Assembly (NCBI RefSeq): GCF_026151205.1 | Contig: NC_087074.1 | Span: forward strand, 1,552,001-1,612,000 | Reading direction: 5' to 3' | From: Bolinopsis microptera | Taxonomy: Eukaryota; Ctenophora; Tentaculata; Lobata; Bolinopsidae | Length of the DNA stretch: 60,000 nt | Shown: in pieces, positions 1 to 11,304 of the stretch | Position numbering within the stretch: the stretch's first letter is position 1 | Layout: each line of letters begins with the position of its first letter | Translations under genes and position numbers: made by a program | The notes under the pieces: model-generated | The model's database searches: none | Seen by the model: only the letters and a program-made list of their open reading frames with translations | What the model was told of the DNA's origin: nothing

Positions 1-2060
1 GTCGTCTTTACAATTTTTTGCGCTGAATTTGTATGCTTATTAATACTGCCGCATGATATCAGTAGCTGCTATAAAACTAGAGTGTATAGCATGTGTATTA
101 TACGATGTTTCCCACGTAAAAATCGCAGGTTGTTTTGGTGCGGCTGGGCACTCTACTGGTGATTGACACCAGAGACTGAGAAAAACTTTGACATAATTTT
201 CAAGTTTGATATGACCTAATAACTACCACATTTACAGGAAGTATGGTAATACATTCTTGTCAGCTGTCTGGGCAAATCTTCTCTCGCAGAATTGGATTAA
301 AATTTAATGTATTTTATTTCTCACTTCCAACGATGTCGCAATTATTAGGTAAAATTTGAAGTTATTTTGAGATTCAATTAATAAATTTTAGATTGCAGCT
401 TGATATCACTTAGTATGTACATTGTACTCGGTTGCAAGGGTAGAACTTATGAGAATACTATCATAGTATTATTGCACTATACTATTATGGGTTCATCAAA
501 GTTCGTATCATGATTTGTCACAATTAAACCATCGAGTCACTTGAGGAAACCCGTTAAAGCTCGCAATTGGCGACGAGATAAAGTTTGTGGTACCTCTAGA
601 TGTTAAGTTAACTCTTAGGCTCCAATCTTCCTTACTAATACTATACCTACCACTCCTTCTTCCTTGATAAGAAGTAGATCCATCTGGAACAGTGAGCTGC
701 TTCTTCCCTTCTATCCCGTACTAGCCTACTCAGCTCTCTCCAAACCGTGAACAACTACTCCCGGTGCTAGAACTTTAACCGCATAATTATAACAGCACAA
801 TTCTTTCGCTTGAATCTCAGTCTGCTGTAAGACTGCTGTACCGGTAGAGTTTTTACTTGTATGATTCAGCAATCTGCTCTTTAGATGGTACCGTTACCTC
901 CCGCCATAAGACTGTGCCGTCTTGGTGACCTTGAGAATATCATAAGGTCCGATATATAAAAGCACTATCCAATATCGAGACCCACTCAGGATCCCAAACC
1001 ACGACTCCTTTCGGTCGTCTGTACTTGCTTTTTTCCTCCCAGCATGGACTAAGTCAATGATACTGTCTTACATCGCTGGCCTTGTTCTTATAAGTGTTCA
1101 CTCGGCGCTCACAAGATAACATGTTCAGAGATCTGTTGCAGAACCTTGTCGTGCCGTCATTTATATACTCCTTGACTAAGAGCTACTTTACACCTACATC
1201 AAAAATGTGCTAAATGATACCCATCCTCTCCTCACATTACTGTACTTGCACTTACCATCCTCATCTTCGCCATAGAGGTGGTTAAGAGGGTGACGTACAC
1301 AGCATCTAGCACGAATCCAATAAGTGAGTCTACAGTGCGTGTCGAAATACATTGTATGTACCCTTATATATTAATTGAGACAGAATTTTAATAGATCAAC
1401 AAATTCTTAAAATTTAAAAAGGTAGAATTTAATTCTATGGCATTTATTGAAACCTGCTTTTTTAAAGTTGAGAATTGGTTTCAATTTCTAGAATATCACG
1501 ATAATGTTGACTCAAAACTGTTTCAGGCAGCTATCAAGTCTCAAGATATGACATAATTTGATAGAATGTTAGTACCAACGCTATCAGTGCATTGAAGTCG
1601 AGTTCTCGATACAGGTATTATAATTAGGTTCTATCGACCGTTTTTGTAGTCTTAACTCATTTTTATTTGTTATTATACGACCAATTAAAACCTAGCAAAC
1701 CAGACTTCTTTATGTGCTAAATGTTACTTTAACCTTAATAATAGCAGCATTGTGGCAGATATCCAGTTACATTTTTTCCAGCCGTATATTATAAATATAC
1801 AGGGTGGGCCAAAAGTCAGTGTGCAAACGTTGGCATTAATAGCTCAGTCACTGAGTGCCCAATTGAAATAATTGGTTCTGGTATGACTTACTACCACCAC
1901 TGGTTCGAGAAATTTGTCAAATCGAAACATATTTGTGTTCATTGTTTTCAAAAGAAGGTTCATTTTCGCATTTATTTGATAGTTTGGATAATCGGATCGA
2001 GCCAAATTTTATTGAATTGTGTTTAGCCATTTAAATTACGTTTGCTCTAAAAAAATGAGA
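1..2060. other. gene-poor AT-rich flank
   Basis: I see no convincing gene here. No long open frame exists on either strand. A short stretch on the minus strand near 850-1070 reads as a stop-broken peptide reminiscent of the tail of a retroelement polyprotein, but it is too degraded to call. Confidence 0.5.
1799..1830 (+). repeat. possible single end of a DNA transposon
   Basis: A TA is followed by CAGGGTGGGCCAAAAGT, the style of terminus common in Tc1/mariner-type nonautonomous elements. I found no matching inverted end within the window, so only one end or a chance match is present. The duplicated block at 2061 begins about 260 bp downstream and may have truncated the element. Confidence 0.25.
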
Positions 2061-3310
2061 GTATATATATATTACTCATGCAACTAAGATAAATTGAGTA
2101 TAAATACTCAATTTATCTTAGTTTAAGTTGCAAGTTATATAACTCATTTTCTAAAGGTCTCGTAAACTTTAATCAATTACAGAGAGTGTGGCCTCTTTTT
2201 CACTGAAAAGACGCCATCAGATTTCATTGCATTCTGGGACCAATTTTGGTGTGATTTAAAGTATCCTACAAATTGGTGTTTACTGTTTCGACTTTTGTAA
2301 AATCACTGTAACAATATAATCTGTATTCTTATAGTTTCAACCATAATAGTGAAATAGAGGGGCTGGCCAATAGCCACACCCTCTGTAATTGATTTAAGTC
2401 TACGAAACTTTCAGAAATTTGTGTGTAATTCGGAGATAAATTAAACAAGTTGTTATCGGCCACCATGTGTAAACGGAATGTTCTAGCAGACTGTATAATA
2501 CTATAAACATACATTTTCTTACACACACATAATCTAATCTCTGGAATGTTGCTATGATATCAATGGCAATGTTTTGATACTGTGTATTATCATGATTATG
2601 CCTTACAGGCCGATCTTCCGATGGAGTTTCGGTTGCCATGGCAACACATCAATATGATAAAGAATTTGTAAACGCAGTCACAACTCTGTCGTGTACACTG
2701 TACGGTGCGAGCGGTTATTTTATGATAGGTAACATCTACTTTTTCAGCATTTGCGGGATGACCAGTTCACACGTATATTTTCGCAGACACAACTTCGCAT
2801 AAAATTATATCCAATTATTCTATAACCAATTATCTACACGGACTTCTGTCTAAATATGAATGAAATCGAGAAAACCAAATATTATATGTTTCATCCTGAA
2901 GTGCTGAGTTCTCAGGCAGTAAAATCATGATCCTGATAGATATCGAAGTCTCCTTAAATGATTGTCTCTGCTGCTTAATATATCTGGATTGTCGTTGGGA
3001 GGCGATGCAGATTTGTTTACTTTTAAGGGGGAAATTCTGCTCAGCAGGAGAAAGAGGTGATGCACATTTTGTATTTGTCTGACATGTAGGACTTGAGCCA
3101 CGTTTCCGTAAGTGCAATAAACGGTAACGAGTGGTTTTTGGATTTCTCCTGAATAAGAGCTGAGATTTTTGGCACTTCCCATATACTCGCACTTGATGCA
3201 CTAGGATTCATGGACTGGACATTTAAGACGAGGCATGAGGAATAACGGGCACGTGCAGTGTATCCTCTGAGGCGGTAGGAACTGCACTGCTGGTAGTGGT
3301 ATAGTGGGTA
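2061..3310. repeat. 1.25-kb tandem duplication, copy 1
   Basis: This block repeats directly at 3311-4553 with an offset of exactly 1250 bp. Only a handful of substitutions (for example near 2921 and 3031) and one 5-bp indel near 3285 separate the copies, so the duplication is recent. Minus-strand open frames of 65-123 codons occur in both copies, but I do not recognise them and both copies may be non-coding. The block opens with a TA run and a long palindrome. Confidence 0.9.
2083..2122. repeat. 40-bp near-perfect palindrome
   Basis: Arms of 19 bp (2083-2101 and 2104-2122) are exact reverse complements around a 2-nt centre. The outer GCAACT/AGTTGC extends the symmetry after a small insertion. 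The same palindrome recurs at 3333-3372 in the second copy of the tandem block. Such cruciform-prone sequence at a duplication boundary is a plausible breakpoint. Confidence 0.85.
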
Positions 3311-4553
3311 GTATATATATATTACTCATGCAACTAAGATAAATTGAGTATAAATACTCAATTTATCTTAGTTTAAGTTGCAAGTTATATAACTCATTTT
3401 CTAAAGGTCTCGTAAACTTTAATCAATTACAGAGAGTGTGGCCTCTTTTTCACTGAAAAGACGCCATCAGATTTCATTGCATTCTGGGACCAATTTTGGT
3501 GTGATTTAAAGTATCCTACAAATTGGTGTTTACTGTTTCGACTTTTGTAAAATCACTGTAACAATATAATCTGTATTCTTATAGTTTCAACCATAATAGT
3601 GAAATAGAGGGGCTGGCCAATAGCCACACCCTCTGTAATTGATTTAAGTCTACGAAACTTTCAGAAATTTGTGTGTAATTCGGAGATAAATTAAACAAGT
3701 TGTTATCGGCCACCATGTGTAAACGGAATGTTCTAGCAGACTGTATAATACTATAAACATACATTTTCTTACACACACATAATCTAATCTCTGGAATGTT
3801 GCTATGATATCAATGGCAATGTTTTGATACTGTGTATTATCATGATTATGCCTTACAGGCCGATCTTCCGATGGAGTTTCGGTTGCCATGGCAACACATC
3901 AATATGATAAAGAATTTGTAAACGCAGTCACAACTCTGTCGTGTACACTGTACGGTGCGAGCGGTTATTTTATGATAGGTAACATCTACTTTTTCAGCAT
4001 TTGCGGGATGACCAGTTCACACGTATATTTTCGCAGACACAACTTCGCATAAAATTATATCCAATTATTCTATAACCAATTATCTACACGGACTTCTGTC
4101 TAAATATGAATGAAATCGAGAAAACCAAATATTATATGTTTCATCCTGAAGTGCTGAGTTCTCAGGCAGTATAATCATGATCCTGATAGATATCGAAGTC
4201 TCCTTAAATGATTGTCTCTGCTGCTTAATATATCTGGATTGTCGTTGGGAGGCGATGCAGATTTGTTTACTTTTAAGGGGGAGGTTCTGCTCAGCAGGAG
4301 AAAGAGGTGATGCACATTTTGTATTTGTCTGACATGTAGGACTTGAGCCACGTTTCCGTAAGTGCAATAAACGGTAACGAGTGGTTTTTGGATTTCTCCT
4401 GAATAAGAGCTGAGATTTTTGGCACTTCCCATATACTCGCACTTGATGCACTAGGATTCATGGACTGGACATTTAAGACGAGGCATGAGGAATAACGGGC
4501 ACGTGCAGTGTATCCTCTGAGGCGGTAGGAACTGCTGGTAGTGGTATAGTGGG
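3311..4553. repeat. 1.25-kb tandem duplication, copy 2
   Basis: Second copy of the block at 2061-3310, head to tail with no spacer. It ends inside GTGGTATAGTGGG and then runs into unrelated sequence that on the minus strand reads proline-, tyrosine- and histidine-rich (4554-4681). Near-identity of the copies means mapping or assembly across 2061-4553 should be treated with care. Confidence 0.9.
3333..3372. repeat. 40-bp near-perfect palindrome, second copy
   Basis: Identical to the palindrome at 2083-2122, shifted by 1250 bp with the tandem duplication. Confidence 0.85.
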
Positions 4554-7257
4554 AGCGCTGTTCCTGGCTGAAGAGGTGGATGTGGTCTGGGGTAGTGGTA
4601 GGGCATTTGAGTTTGAGGGAGGCTGGACCGGTGGTCGACTATTTCTGATAGGAGTCCGATCCTGGTTTGCATCGTTTCCAACAGTCTCCGTAACTATAAC
4701 AATCCTGTGATCTGGTATTGGTTACTTAAACTTATTTAATTGAACATGGTGTTTGACGTTGGAGCTTATCACTTTACAGTTTACATCACCTTACCTGAAT
4801 AATTGAATAGGATGAATACTGAATAGCATTTATTAATGCTTTCTTTACCCGGAGAACTCTGTTTTACTTGTCCCTCGGTAACACAAGACCGTGAGCCGTG
4901 ACACTTAGTCACAATAATTAAGTCATAAGTCAGAAAGAAGTCCATAATTCGTACACCCATGATTATGTTAAATATAGATTGACTCCAGTCTCCATTGTTC
5001 AATGACTTCGTCAAAATGTTTTAGGAAAATGTTCACAGATTTGTTAATTTTGGACTCAAATTAACGTTGAGAAAAACTGAATTTATTTTGGAAAAATCCC
5101 GGCTAAAACCAAAATCCCGGCCGGTACCGGTACAAAATCGCCAAATACCAGCCGGTATTCCGGCTGCGCCGGTTATATCCCGGTCGAGTTCTGTCTGAGA
5201 CCTAATTTTCTCTATTTCTCGTGCAATTTTAGATCAGACACAGTCATCTAAATTATTTAATAAGAAGGTTTAAATTATAAGCAATTAAAAACAGTTGGGA
5301 CTATCATTGTTTGTGAGTACATATTATACGAATATAAGGTGGTTAATATAATTATAACACATTTAATATAAAACATTTAAGACACATTTTTTTATTCCTG
5401 CATTGTACTCATTAATTTAACTAGTAATATTATATAAAAACCACATTTCTATTTGTACAGGGAGCTGCTGGTAAACTACCGTCGCTATACATCGACTATG
5501 ACTACAATCCTACTTTTAAAAACAAACTACATACATATCTCACATTTGCGAGGACTACTTCATCACAAGCAAAAAATCGACATTGGTAAATAAAGGTAGG
5601 TTCTTTTCACTGACTTCGTTAAATGAGTTACATATTTTCACACAAATTACGTGCGTGATCATTAAAGGGTTGCTTGTGTGCAGTTACTTCTGGGCCAGCG
5701 CCACCCTGTTGGGAGTTTTCACATGCCCCGCTTACTAGTTTAGCTCTTTCTAGTCCCCTGCTACACGGCATGTAAACAGGGATTGGCTAGTTAGAGGCGG
5801 TCCGTGTAGGCCTTACACTGTGCTTTCAGCAATACTCATAAGTAAATTTGCCGATAATACAATTTTACTCATTCTGGACATGTTACCTATATTATCATTA
5901 TACTAGTATTTCTTCAGGTCTGTCTTCTATAACCACGATGAAAAGAAAAGCTGGGCGAAAACATTTGAGACTGCAGATTGCAGAACTGGAACACTTTATT
6001 TGAAGACAGTGGCTGCTGAGTGCTGAGCTGCATCAAATCTATCAGCATCATGTAACTTCGATCAGGAACAGACTCCATTTCATTTCCGACAACTAGCACC
6101 TGTTTTCCCTAGACTTACCAAGTATTAAGTAACTGCATTAGTATTAGGTTAAATTAAAGGCCCTACATCGAACAAGTCTAACAATTAAAACTTAAATGCA
6201 AGAGTGCACAATTTATCACTAAATATCTTCCTCTTTTAATTCTAATCAACACACGGTTTCGTCTTTGTTTCACCCAATCGTGCTGATAATCAGTAATCAT
6301 GCACTCTGCACTCTAACTTCGAGATGTTTCAAAAGGGCTCCCGACGAGTTGAATTAGATCAATATTTTCTTTTGATACATAGATACTGATTGGGAGGTTC
6401 ATCATACTATTCTTGTCACATGGTAACGATTAACGATTAGCTGATCAGCTTCCAGCATCGACAGGCCGAAATCCATAAATATAATCAGTTGTAATTTAAT
6501 ATTTATCATCGTCCGGATCATCATAATATTTTTATTTAAAGTTACAATTGAACGGTGTTAAGAAAGATAATTTAAGAGAAATGTTTTGAAAGTGCCTGAT
6601 TTCGAGTATAAGATCTGTACTGATACATTAATTTTCAGATTGTTATTATAGTTTATTTGTATTTTTTATATTATCTTATCCGCACAAGTTCGGAAGCCAT
6701 CTGAACGCTATTGCCAGACACAGGCATATATTTATTTTGGGGTATCATGCTCTCAGAAATTTCAACTCAGTCCGATATTATAGTTATACTAACCTGCATT
6801 GCATAAGGTTAATTGTCTCACAGTCTAGTGCATAAACCTTTTATTTTGTATAAACCCTTTATTTTGATTGGGAAAACTTTAGTTTAATGTGGTTACCGTC
6901 TCTAAAGTTGGCATGATAGTTAATAAACTCTTATCTATTATGTCACTGAAGATGACGCCTTGCAACATGTTTGACGATAGCCTGTAGATTGATAGTTTGA
7001 TCTAAGTATTTACAACAATTCATCTAGTTTGATTGATTCAAAGGGAAACAAATTCCTCTCTTATCTATTATGACTATATTTAAATTCAATCCTGTAAAGT
7101 GATACTCCTTTTTTAGTAATTTAAACATGTGTTTTCTCCTTCTGATTTTTAAACTATTACCGGTCACGCTGAATAATAATGACATCAGTGAATTTAAAGC
7201 TATCGTTAACATCACTCAGAAAATGCGCGTCTTTAGCGCGTGTCTTGTTGTTATGCA
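4554..7257. other. no recognisable gene
   Basis: I see no supported gene. The only odd composition is a C/G-rich patch at about 5095-5190 built from CCGG, GGTACC and CCGGTA words in otherwise AT-rich DNA. It may be one end of an old hAT-type element, but no partner end was found. Confidence 0.4.
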
Positions 7258-7318
7258 TCAATCCTTCGGTAGATCGGCGAGATGCACCACTGTGCCTCAC
7301 CGAGCTGCGAAGGATTGA
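7258..7318. other. nested stem-loop of unknown nature
   Basis: Outer arms TCAATCCTTCG (7258-7268) and CGAAGGATTGA (7308-7318) are exact complements. Inside them TCGG/CCGA, GAG/CTC and GCAC/GTGC pair in order around a CACT loop. This gives a compact, GC-rich, RNA-like fold of 61 nt. It does not have tRNA geometry. It could be a structured transcript or a palindromic transposon remnant. Confidence 0.5.
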
Positions 7319-7413
7319 CATCGTGAATCAAATCACGTGATCGAGACGACGCTAGACAGGTTTTCGCCATGATATCTCGTCAGGGGAGCATTTTAACCCT
7401 GTGTCATACTCAT

Positions 7414-7735
7414 GGGGGTGATTCGGAATCAGCGTCCGAAAATATGTTGTATCACGTGGTGACCCCCACTGTCGCTTCACTATATAATAGTAGAGTTTCT
7501 ACGATACAGGGGGAGCCGCGCACTCGTGCGCGGCGGGTCATACGACGTATGACAAAAAATATGTACATCGATTGAAGTTGGATTCAACTAACAATTACAA
7601 ACTGTCGGGGGCCCTTTTAGAATAATCTCGAAGATCGACTGAAGAGTGATTTAGCACGCTCGGGGTCACGACGTGATACAACTTGTTACCTGGCTTGCAA
7701 TTCTAGTCCATATTCTATTGATGATGATCACCCCC
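7414..7735. mobile_element. decayed fold-back element
   Basis: Two pairs of inverted segments face each other. GGGGGTGAT at 7414-7422 pairs with ATCACCCCC at 7727-7735. A 21-bp segment at 7446-7466 pairs with 7662-7682 with one mismatch. The order is mirror-symmetrical but spacing differs between arms, so this looks like an old inverted-repeat element. The open frame at 7369-7575 lies within it and is probably incidental. Confidence 0.5.
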
Positions 7736-7739
7736 TCTC

Positions 7740-7899
7740 CAAGGGTCGACCGGGGGCAGGATTTGCGACCGAGGCCGAGGAGATTTTGCTTTGATTAAAC
7801 CGAGGCCGAGGACAACCGAGGTTTCATTTTGTTGGCAGAGGCCGAGGAAAAATCGCTATTCCTCGGTAAAACCGAGGCCGAGGACTCGGTCGACCCTTG
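7740..7899. mobile_element. 160-bp hAT-type MITE
   Basis: Perfect 13-bp terminal inverted repeats, CAAGGGTCGACCG at 7740-7752 and its complement at 7887-7899, are flanked by an exact 8-bp target duplication CCCCTCTC (7732-7739 and 7900-7907). An 8-bp duplication and a terminal CA fit hAT-superfamily mobilisation. The interior carries three full and one partial copies of ACCGAGGCCGAGGA. It is too small to encode a transposase. Confidence 0.85.
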
Positions 7900-7907
7900 C
7901 CCCTCTC

Positions 7908-8472
7908 ACTCAATTAAATGCGAGAAGCTCGAAAAGAGCGCCGCACATTGGGATTGGCGTGCCAGGTAATACTATTTCATATTTCAAACTTTTGACTTTG
8001 ATGTATTTTTCGTCATACATCGTAGAGATATTCATATACAATATAAAATATAGTGCGCGCCAAATACAACAAATGTAATGCGTTTTTGTCAGGAAATACA
8101 ATTCACAATTGAATTCAGAAGTAACATTTGCATCGTCAAATCAAGTCCCTCCAAAAGTAAAAACCCAGAACAAGAACACGTGTATGATGTACAACTTCAA
8201 ATGAATGAATTATCATAATATTAATATTACAGATGCCAATCCCTTTCTACATAAGATACCTTCATTCATCTGGCGAATTTTAAAGCTTACATTTGTAACA
8301 TTTTCCTGCCATGGTTATAATTATATGGCACTAAAAATGATGAACAGCAAATGTTAATTTCTATGAAGTTGGAACGGCAAGAAACTTTCTGTAGAAGTGA
8401 TTCTATACTAGAAGTAACAAGATTTTCGACAGTATCGTTTTCTAAGATGGGCATGTCACACAATTCGCAATA
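7908..8472. other. no recognisable gene
   Basis: AT-rich sequence between two MITEs. I see no supported coding or structured feature. Confidence 0.4.
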
Positions 8473-8867
8473 CAGGCGTCCCTCTATATATATAGTGCCT
8501 TTCTATACCGGGTATCTGGATAAACTGACTACGGGCCTTCCCCCTACCTAAACTTTTAGTTACTTAGTCCTTGTTTGGCCTGTAGGTTCAAACAATGTGA
8601 TTAATCAGAGCTCACATCGCATTTGGTGGTGACTGGGTTGTATTCCCTCGCAATAAGATACAATACGTGTATAATGTATATTGTATATAAGGCCCTAATG
8701 GCAAATAGGGGACGGTTGACAGGTTATTTAAAGGATGAGGGGACCTTAGAATTTACTTCCAAATAGCTTACAGATAATGGAGATTCAGGATTTGGTTCAC
8801 GTGAACCTCTCTATACCGGGTTTTCTTTCTATACCGGGTTTTCCCCCGGTATGTGGAGGTTTAACTG
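8473..8867. mobile_element. 395-bp pogo/Tigger-type MITE
   Basis: The element begins TA|CAGGCGTCCCTC and ends as TA|CAGTTAAACCTCC read on the other strand, so both ends show CAG next to a TA target dinucleotide (8471-8472, 8868-8869). Subterminal TATACCGGG words recur four times, near both ends. TA targets and CAG ends with CCTC subtermini resemble pogo/Tigger elements of the Tc1/mariner superfamily. No transposase is present. Confidence 0.65.
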
Positions 8868-8869
8868 TA

Positions 8870-9445
8870 AAATTTAAGCCATTATAAAATGCCCTTCCCT
8901 AGTAGATTAGTACAATAGTTCACACAATTAACAAAAAATTAAATTAAACAAGGTCAGAATGATGTATTTTATCCAAGCCTGCAGATTCCCAATACTTACT
9001 TAAGAATTACACTGTTTAACTTAAGTGCAGGTTCGTTTTGAGGTTCGGTTCGCTTGCGCGGGTCCAGAGTTCACATGTTCACTGTTAGAGCCAAAGCTAA
9101 AGCTTGGCGCCGACCAAATTAAGAGTTTGAGTTAGACTGAAATATACCAAAGCAAATATCTAAATTTTAAACTAAAACGTGTGGTAAAATTAAAAATCTA
9201 AAAAATCATGTGACTGAATAAAACAAAATCTAACAAAACTGCAACTTAGAGGTCAGTCGATAATAGATCTGCAAATTTTATTAGTAGCCATACGATTTCG
9301 AGAAACAACAATCAAACAAGGCCAAGGAGGAAAATCCTGGCGAATATCCTTTTAGCCTAACACACAGTGAGCAGAACACCATCTTCGTATTTTAGGATTG
9401 GCTAGAACGCCTCAAACTGAACAAAAGTCAGTAAAATATCACATT
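8870..9445. other. downstream region of the CHAF1B-like gene
   Basis: AT-rich DNA downstream (minus sense) of the CHAF1B-like stop codon at 9446. It probably includes the 3' UTR. I see no other supported feature. Confidence 0.4.
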
Positions 9446-10052
9446 TCATTCTATTTTAGTGAGGGCCAGCCTCCTCGGAGGTTTACTGACTGGTTTATTA
9501 TTGACATTATCAGTGTTCTCCGATACCATCACCTCCACCACGCCATCTGGCTTCATCTCCCGACTTTTCTGTACCTCCGATACCTTTATCGGGGTGATCC
9601 GCTTTACCACTGACTCTGATTCTCGTACCGGGGTCACGTGATTATTGTTCAGCAGTTCCTTTTCTCGTACCGGGGTCACGTGATTATTGTTCAGCAGTTC
9701 CTTTGGTGCTGTACTGATGCCGTTTTGCCTTTTTGGGGTGACACAAGGTTCATTGGCAGGCAGATCCTTTCCTTCCTTCACTTCCATGGCAACAACGGAA
9801 GAATCAGCAGTGACAGGCGTCTGAACTGAATTAGGGTCCTTATTTTCTACACCACTGTTTTTCTTCTCGCTGTTTTTGGGGCTGCTCTTCTTTTTCTTTT
9901 TAGATTTGGTTTCGGGCCGAAGAAGAAGTCTAGGAGAGTTGATCTGGGCAGGCTGAGAGGAGTAGGGAGTGCCAAGTTCGTCCTGATCAAATGAGAGGAC
10001 AGTACAGAAACCATCGTAAGAGGTTATCATTAGCACCCTACCGTTACTCGAC
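9446..10052 (-). CDS. CHAF1B: CAF-1 p60 (CHAF1B)-like, terminal exon
   Basis: This looks like the last coding exon of the p60 subunit of chromatin assembly factor 1, a WD40 histone chaperone that deposits H3-H4 during DNA synthesis in the nucleus. After the splice acceptor (TTTCCAG, complement of 10053-10059) the frame reads SSNGRVLMITSYDGFC and then a DQDELGTP motif, matching the end of the last WD40 blade of CHAF1B as I remember it. The rest is a lysine-, serine- and proline-rich disordered tail, as in the family. A 14-residue segment (KELLNNNHVTPVRE) is directly duplicated by a 42-bp repeat (about 9625-9708). Earlier WD40 exons are not visible upstream, so either the LINE cluster at 10399-17330 sits in a long intron or the remaining exons are short or beyond the window. 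Confidence 0.8.
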
Positions 10053-10398
10053 CTGGAAATAATTCATGTTGTTATGTAAGTATACATTATACAATATACA
10101 TGCTGTTATAATATGTCATAGCTATATATGTTGCCTTCATAAGCCATTATAACAGTACATTTGGTCGATCCTTTAAAATCCGAAGTATATATAAAATATT
10201 GTATAACATCTTCTCCAGATGTTCTATAAATTTTGGTTTAAAAAGATGAGCAACAACTTGGGGTAAAGCTGAAGGAAGTATCGTGACAATCTAGACCCCA
10301 CAAATTTATTAATTAGCGGCTTTTTGGCGCGTCCTGTCCGTCGACCCAATGGCCAATGCGCGAGAAAATAAGTGCCAAATAGGACCAACTAAAATTGA
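10053..10398. other. probable CHAF1B intron sequence
   Basis: AT-rich sequence between the CHAF1B-like splice acceptor and the 5' truncation point of the first LINE. I see no feature of its own. Confidence 0.4.
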
Positions 10399-10908
10399 GT
10401 GGAAGGGGAGACGTGGGAGGAAGCGAGGGAATCAGGCAGTGCGAGTGAACAGTATGACAAGTTCTCAGAAATCTACATGAAACATTACAACACTGCATAC
10501 CCCGTTAAGAGTAATCGTAATCGTCGTGAAAATGAACGGTCTGATCCGAAGCCGTGGATACTTCCATGGCTCGAAACAGCTTGTGCACGTAAACAGCAAT
10601 TATACCATCTTAATATCACAGAGCCTACTGATGAAAACATAGCTGCATACGATAAAATGAAACTATTTTGCAGTAAACACGTTAACATTGCCAAGGAGCG
10701 GTATTACAAAAAACAATTTGAAAAATATCAGGACTGTTCCAAAAAACAATGGGAGATAATCAACGGCCTGCTAAACAGAAAAAGACGGGGATCTGATCAA
10801 ATCAGATTGAGGGATACTGACGGGACGATCTTGAGTACTAACTCGGCAGTCGCTGAAAAGTTCAATGGCTACTTTTCCAGCATCGCAGCCAACATCAAGT
10901 CTCAGATC
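10399..10908 (+). pseudogene. LINE pol fragment, linker upstream of RT
   Basis: The frame contains PWILPWLETACARKQQLYHL and, further on, a KERYYKKQFEK stretch and a VAEKFNGYFSSIA stretch. These are typical of the region between the endonuclease and RT in CR1/Jockey-group ORF2 proteins. A stop (10396-10398) lies directly upstream and no endonuclease is seen. The frame continues in sequence terms at 15576. Confidence 0.8.
10897..10908 (+). repeat. target-site duplication, left copy
   Basis: AAGTCTCAGATC, repeated exactly at 15564-15575 after the poly(A) tail of the inserted LINE. The next 24 bp (10909-10932) repeat the preceding 24 bp of target with one mismatch, an unusual extra copy at the 5' junction. 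Confidence 0.9.
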
Positions 10909-11304
10909 GCAGCCAACATCAAGTCTCGGATCTACCTGTTACATTTTCGGGTACACTGTCGCAACTTCTCCTTGCGACGCGTTCACTCATGTTTCCTAGG
11001 TACAGTGTGTTTTTCACCTTGCTACCTCGTCACCTCAATAATTGGTATTACTATTATTCCGATAATAACTGTTATAATAAGGGCGGGGCTAGTGTAGGTT
11101 GTAGTACAAACATGCCGTATCACTGTAGAGTCTATTTCTCTACGATCGTTTTCCGTGTTTCTATGTTGTGTGTGCATGTTTTTTGTGTTATTGTCATTGT
11201 ATATTCTCACGTTTTCACAACACCATCACCTTCATTTCTGGGGTTTAATTTAGGGGGTGTTAAGAACTACACCAAGGAAGGATGGGGCATTTTTCAGATT
11301 AACA

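Noticed and set aside
850-1070. Minus-strand peptide with GPYDILKVTKT or KGVVVWDPEWVS in alternative frames, like the tail of an LTR-retroelement pol
   Set aside because: Broken by stops, different frames give equally vague resemblance, and no protease, RT or integrase core is near.
2830-4681. Minus-strand ORFs of 65-123 codons in the tandem block
   Set aside because: Overlapping frames on one strand, no recognisable domain; duplication alone explains their presence in both copies.
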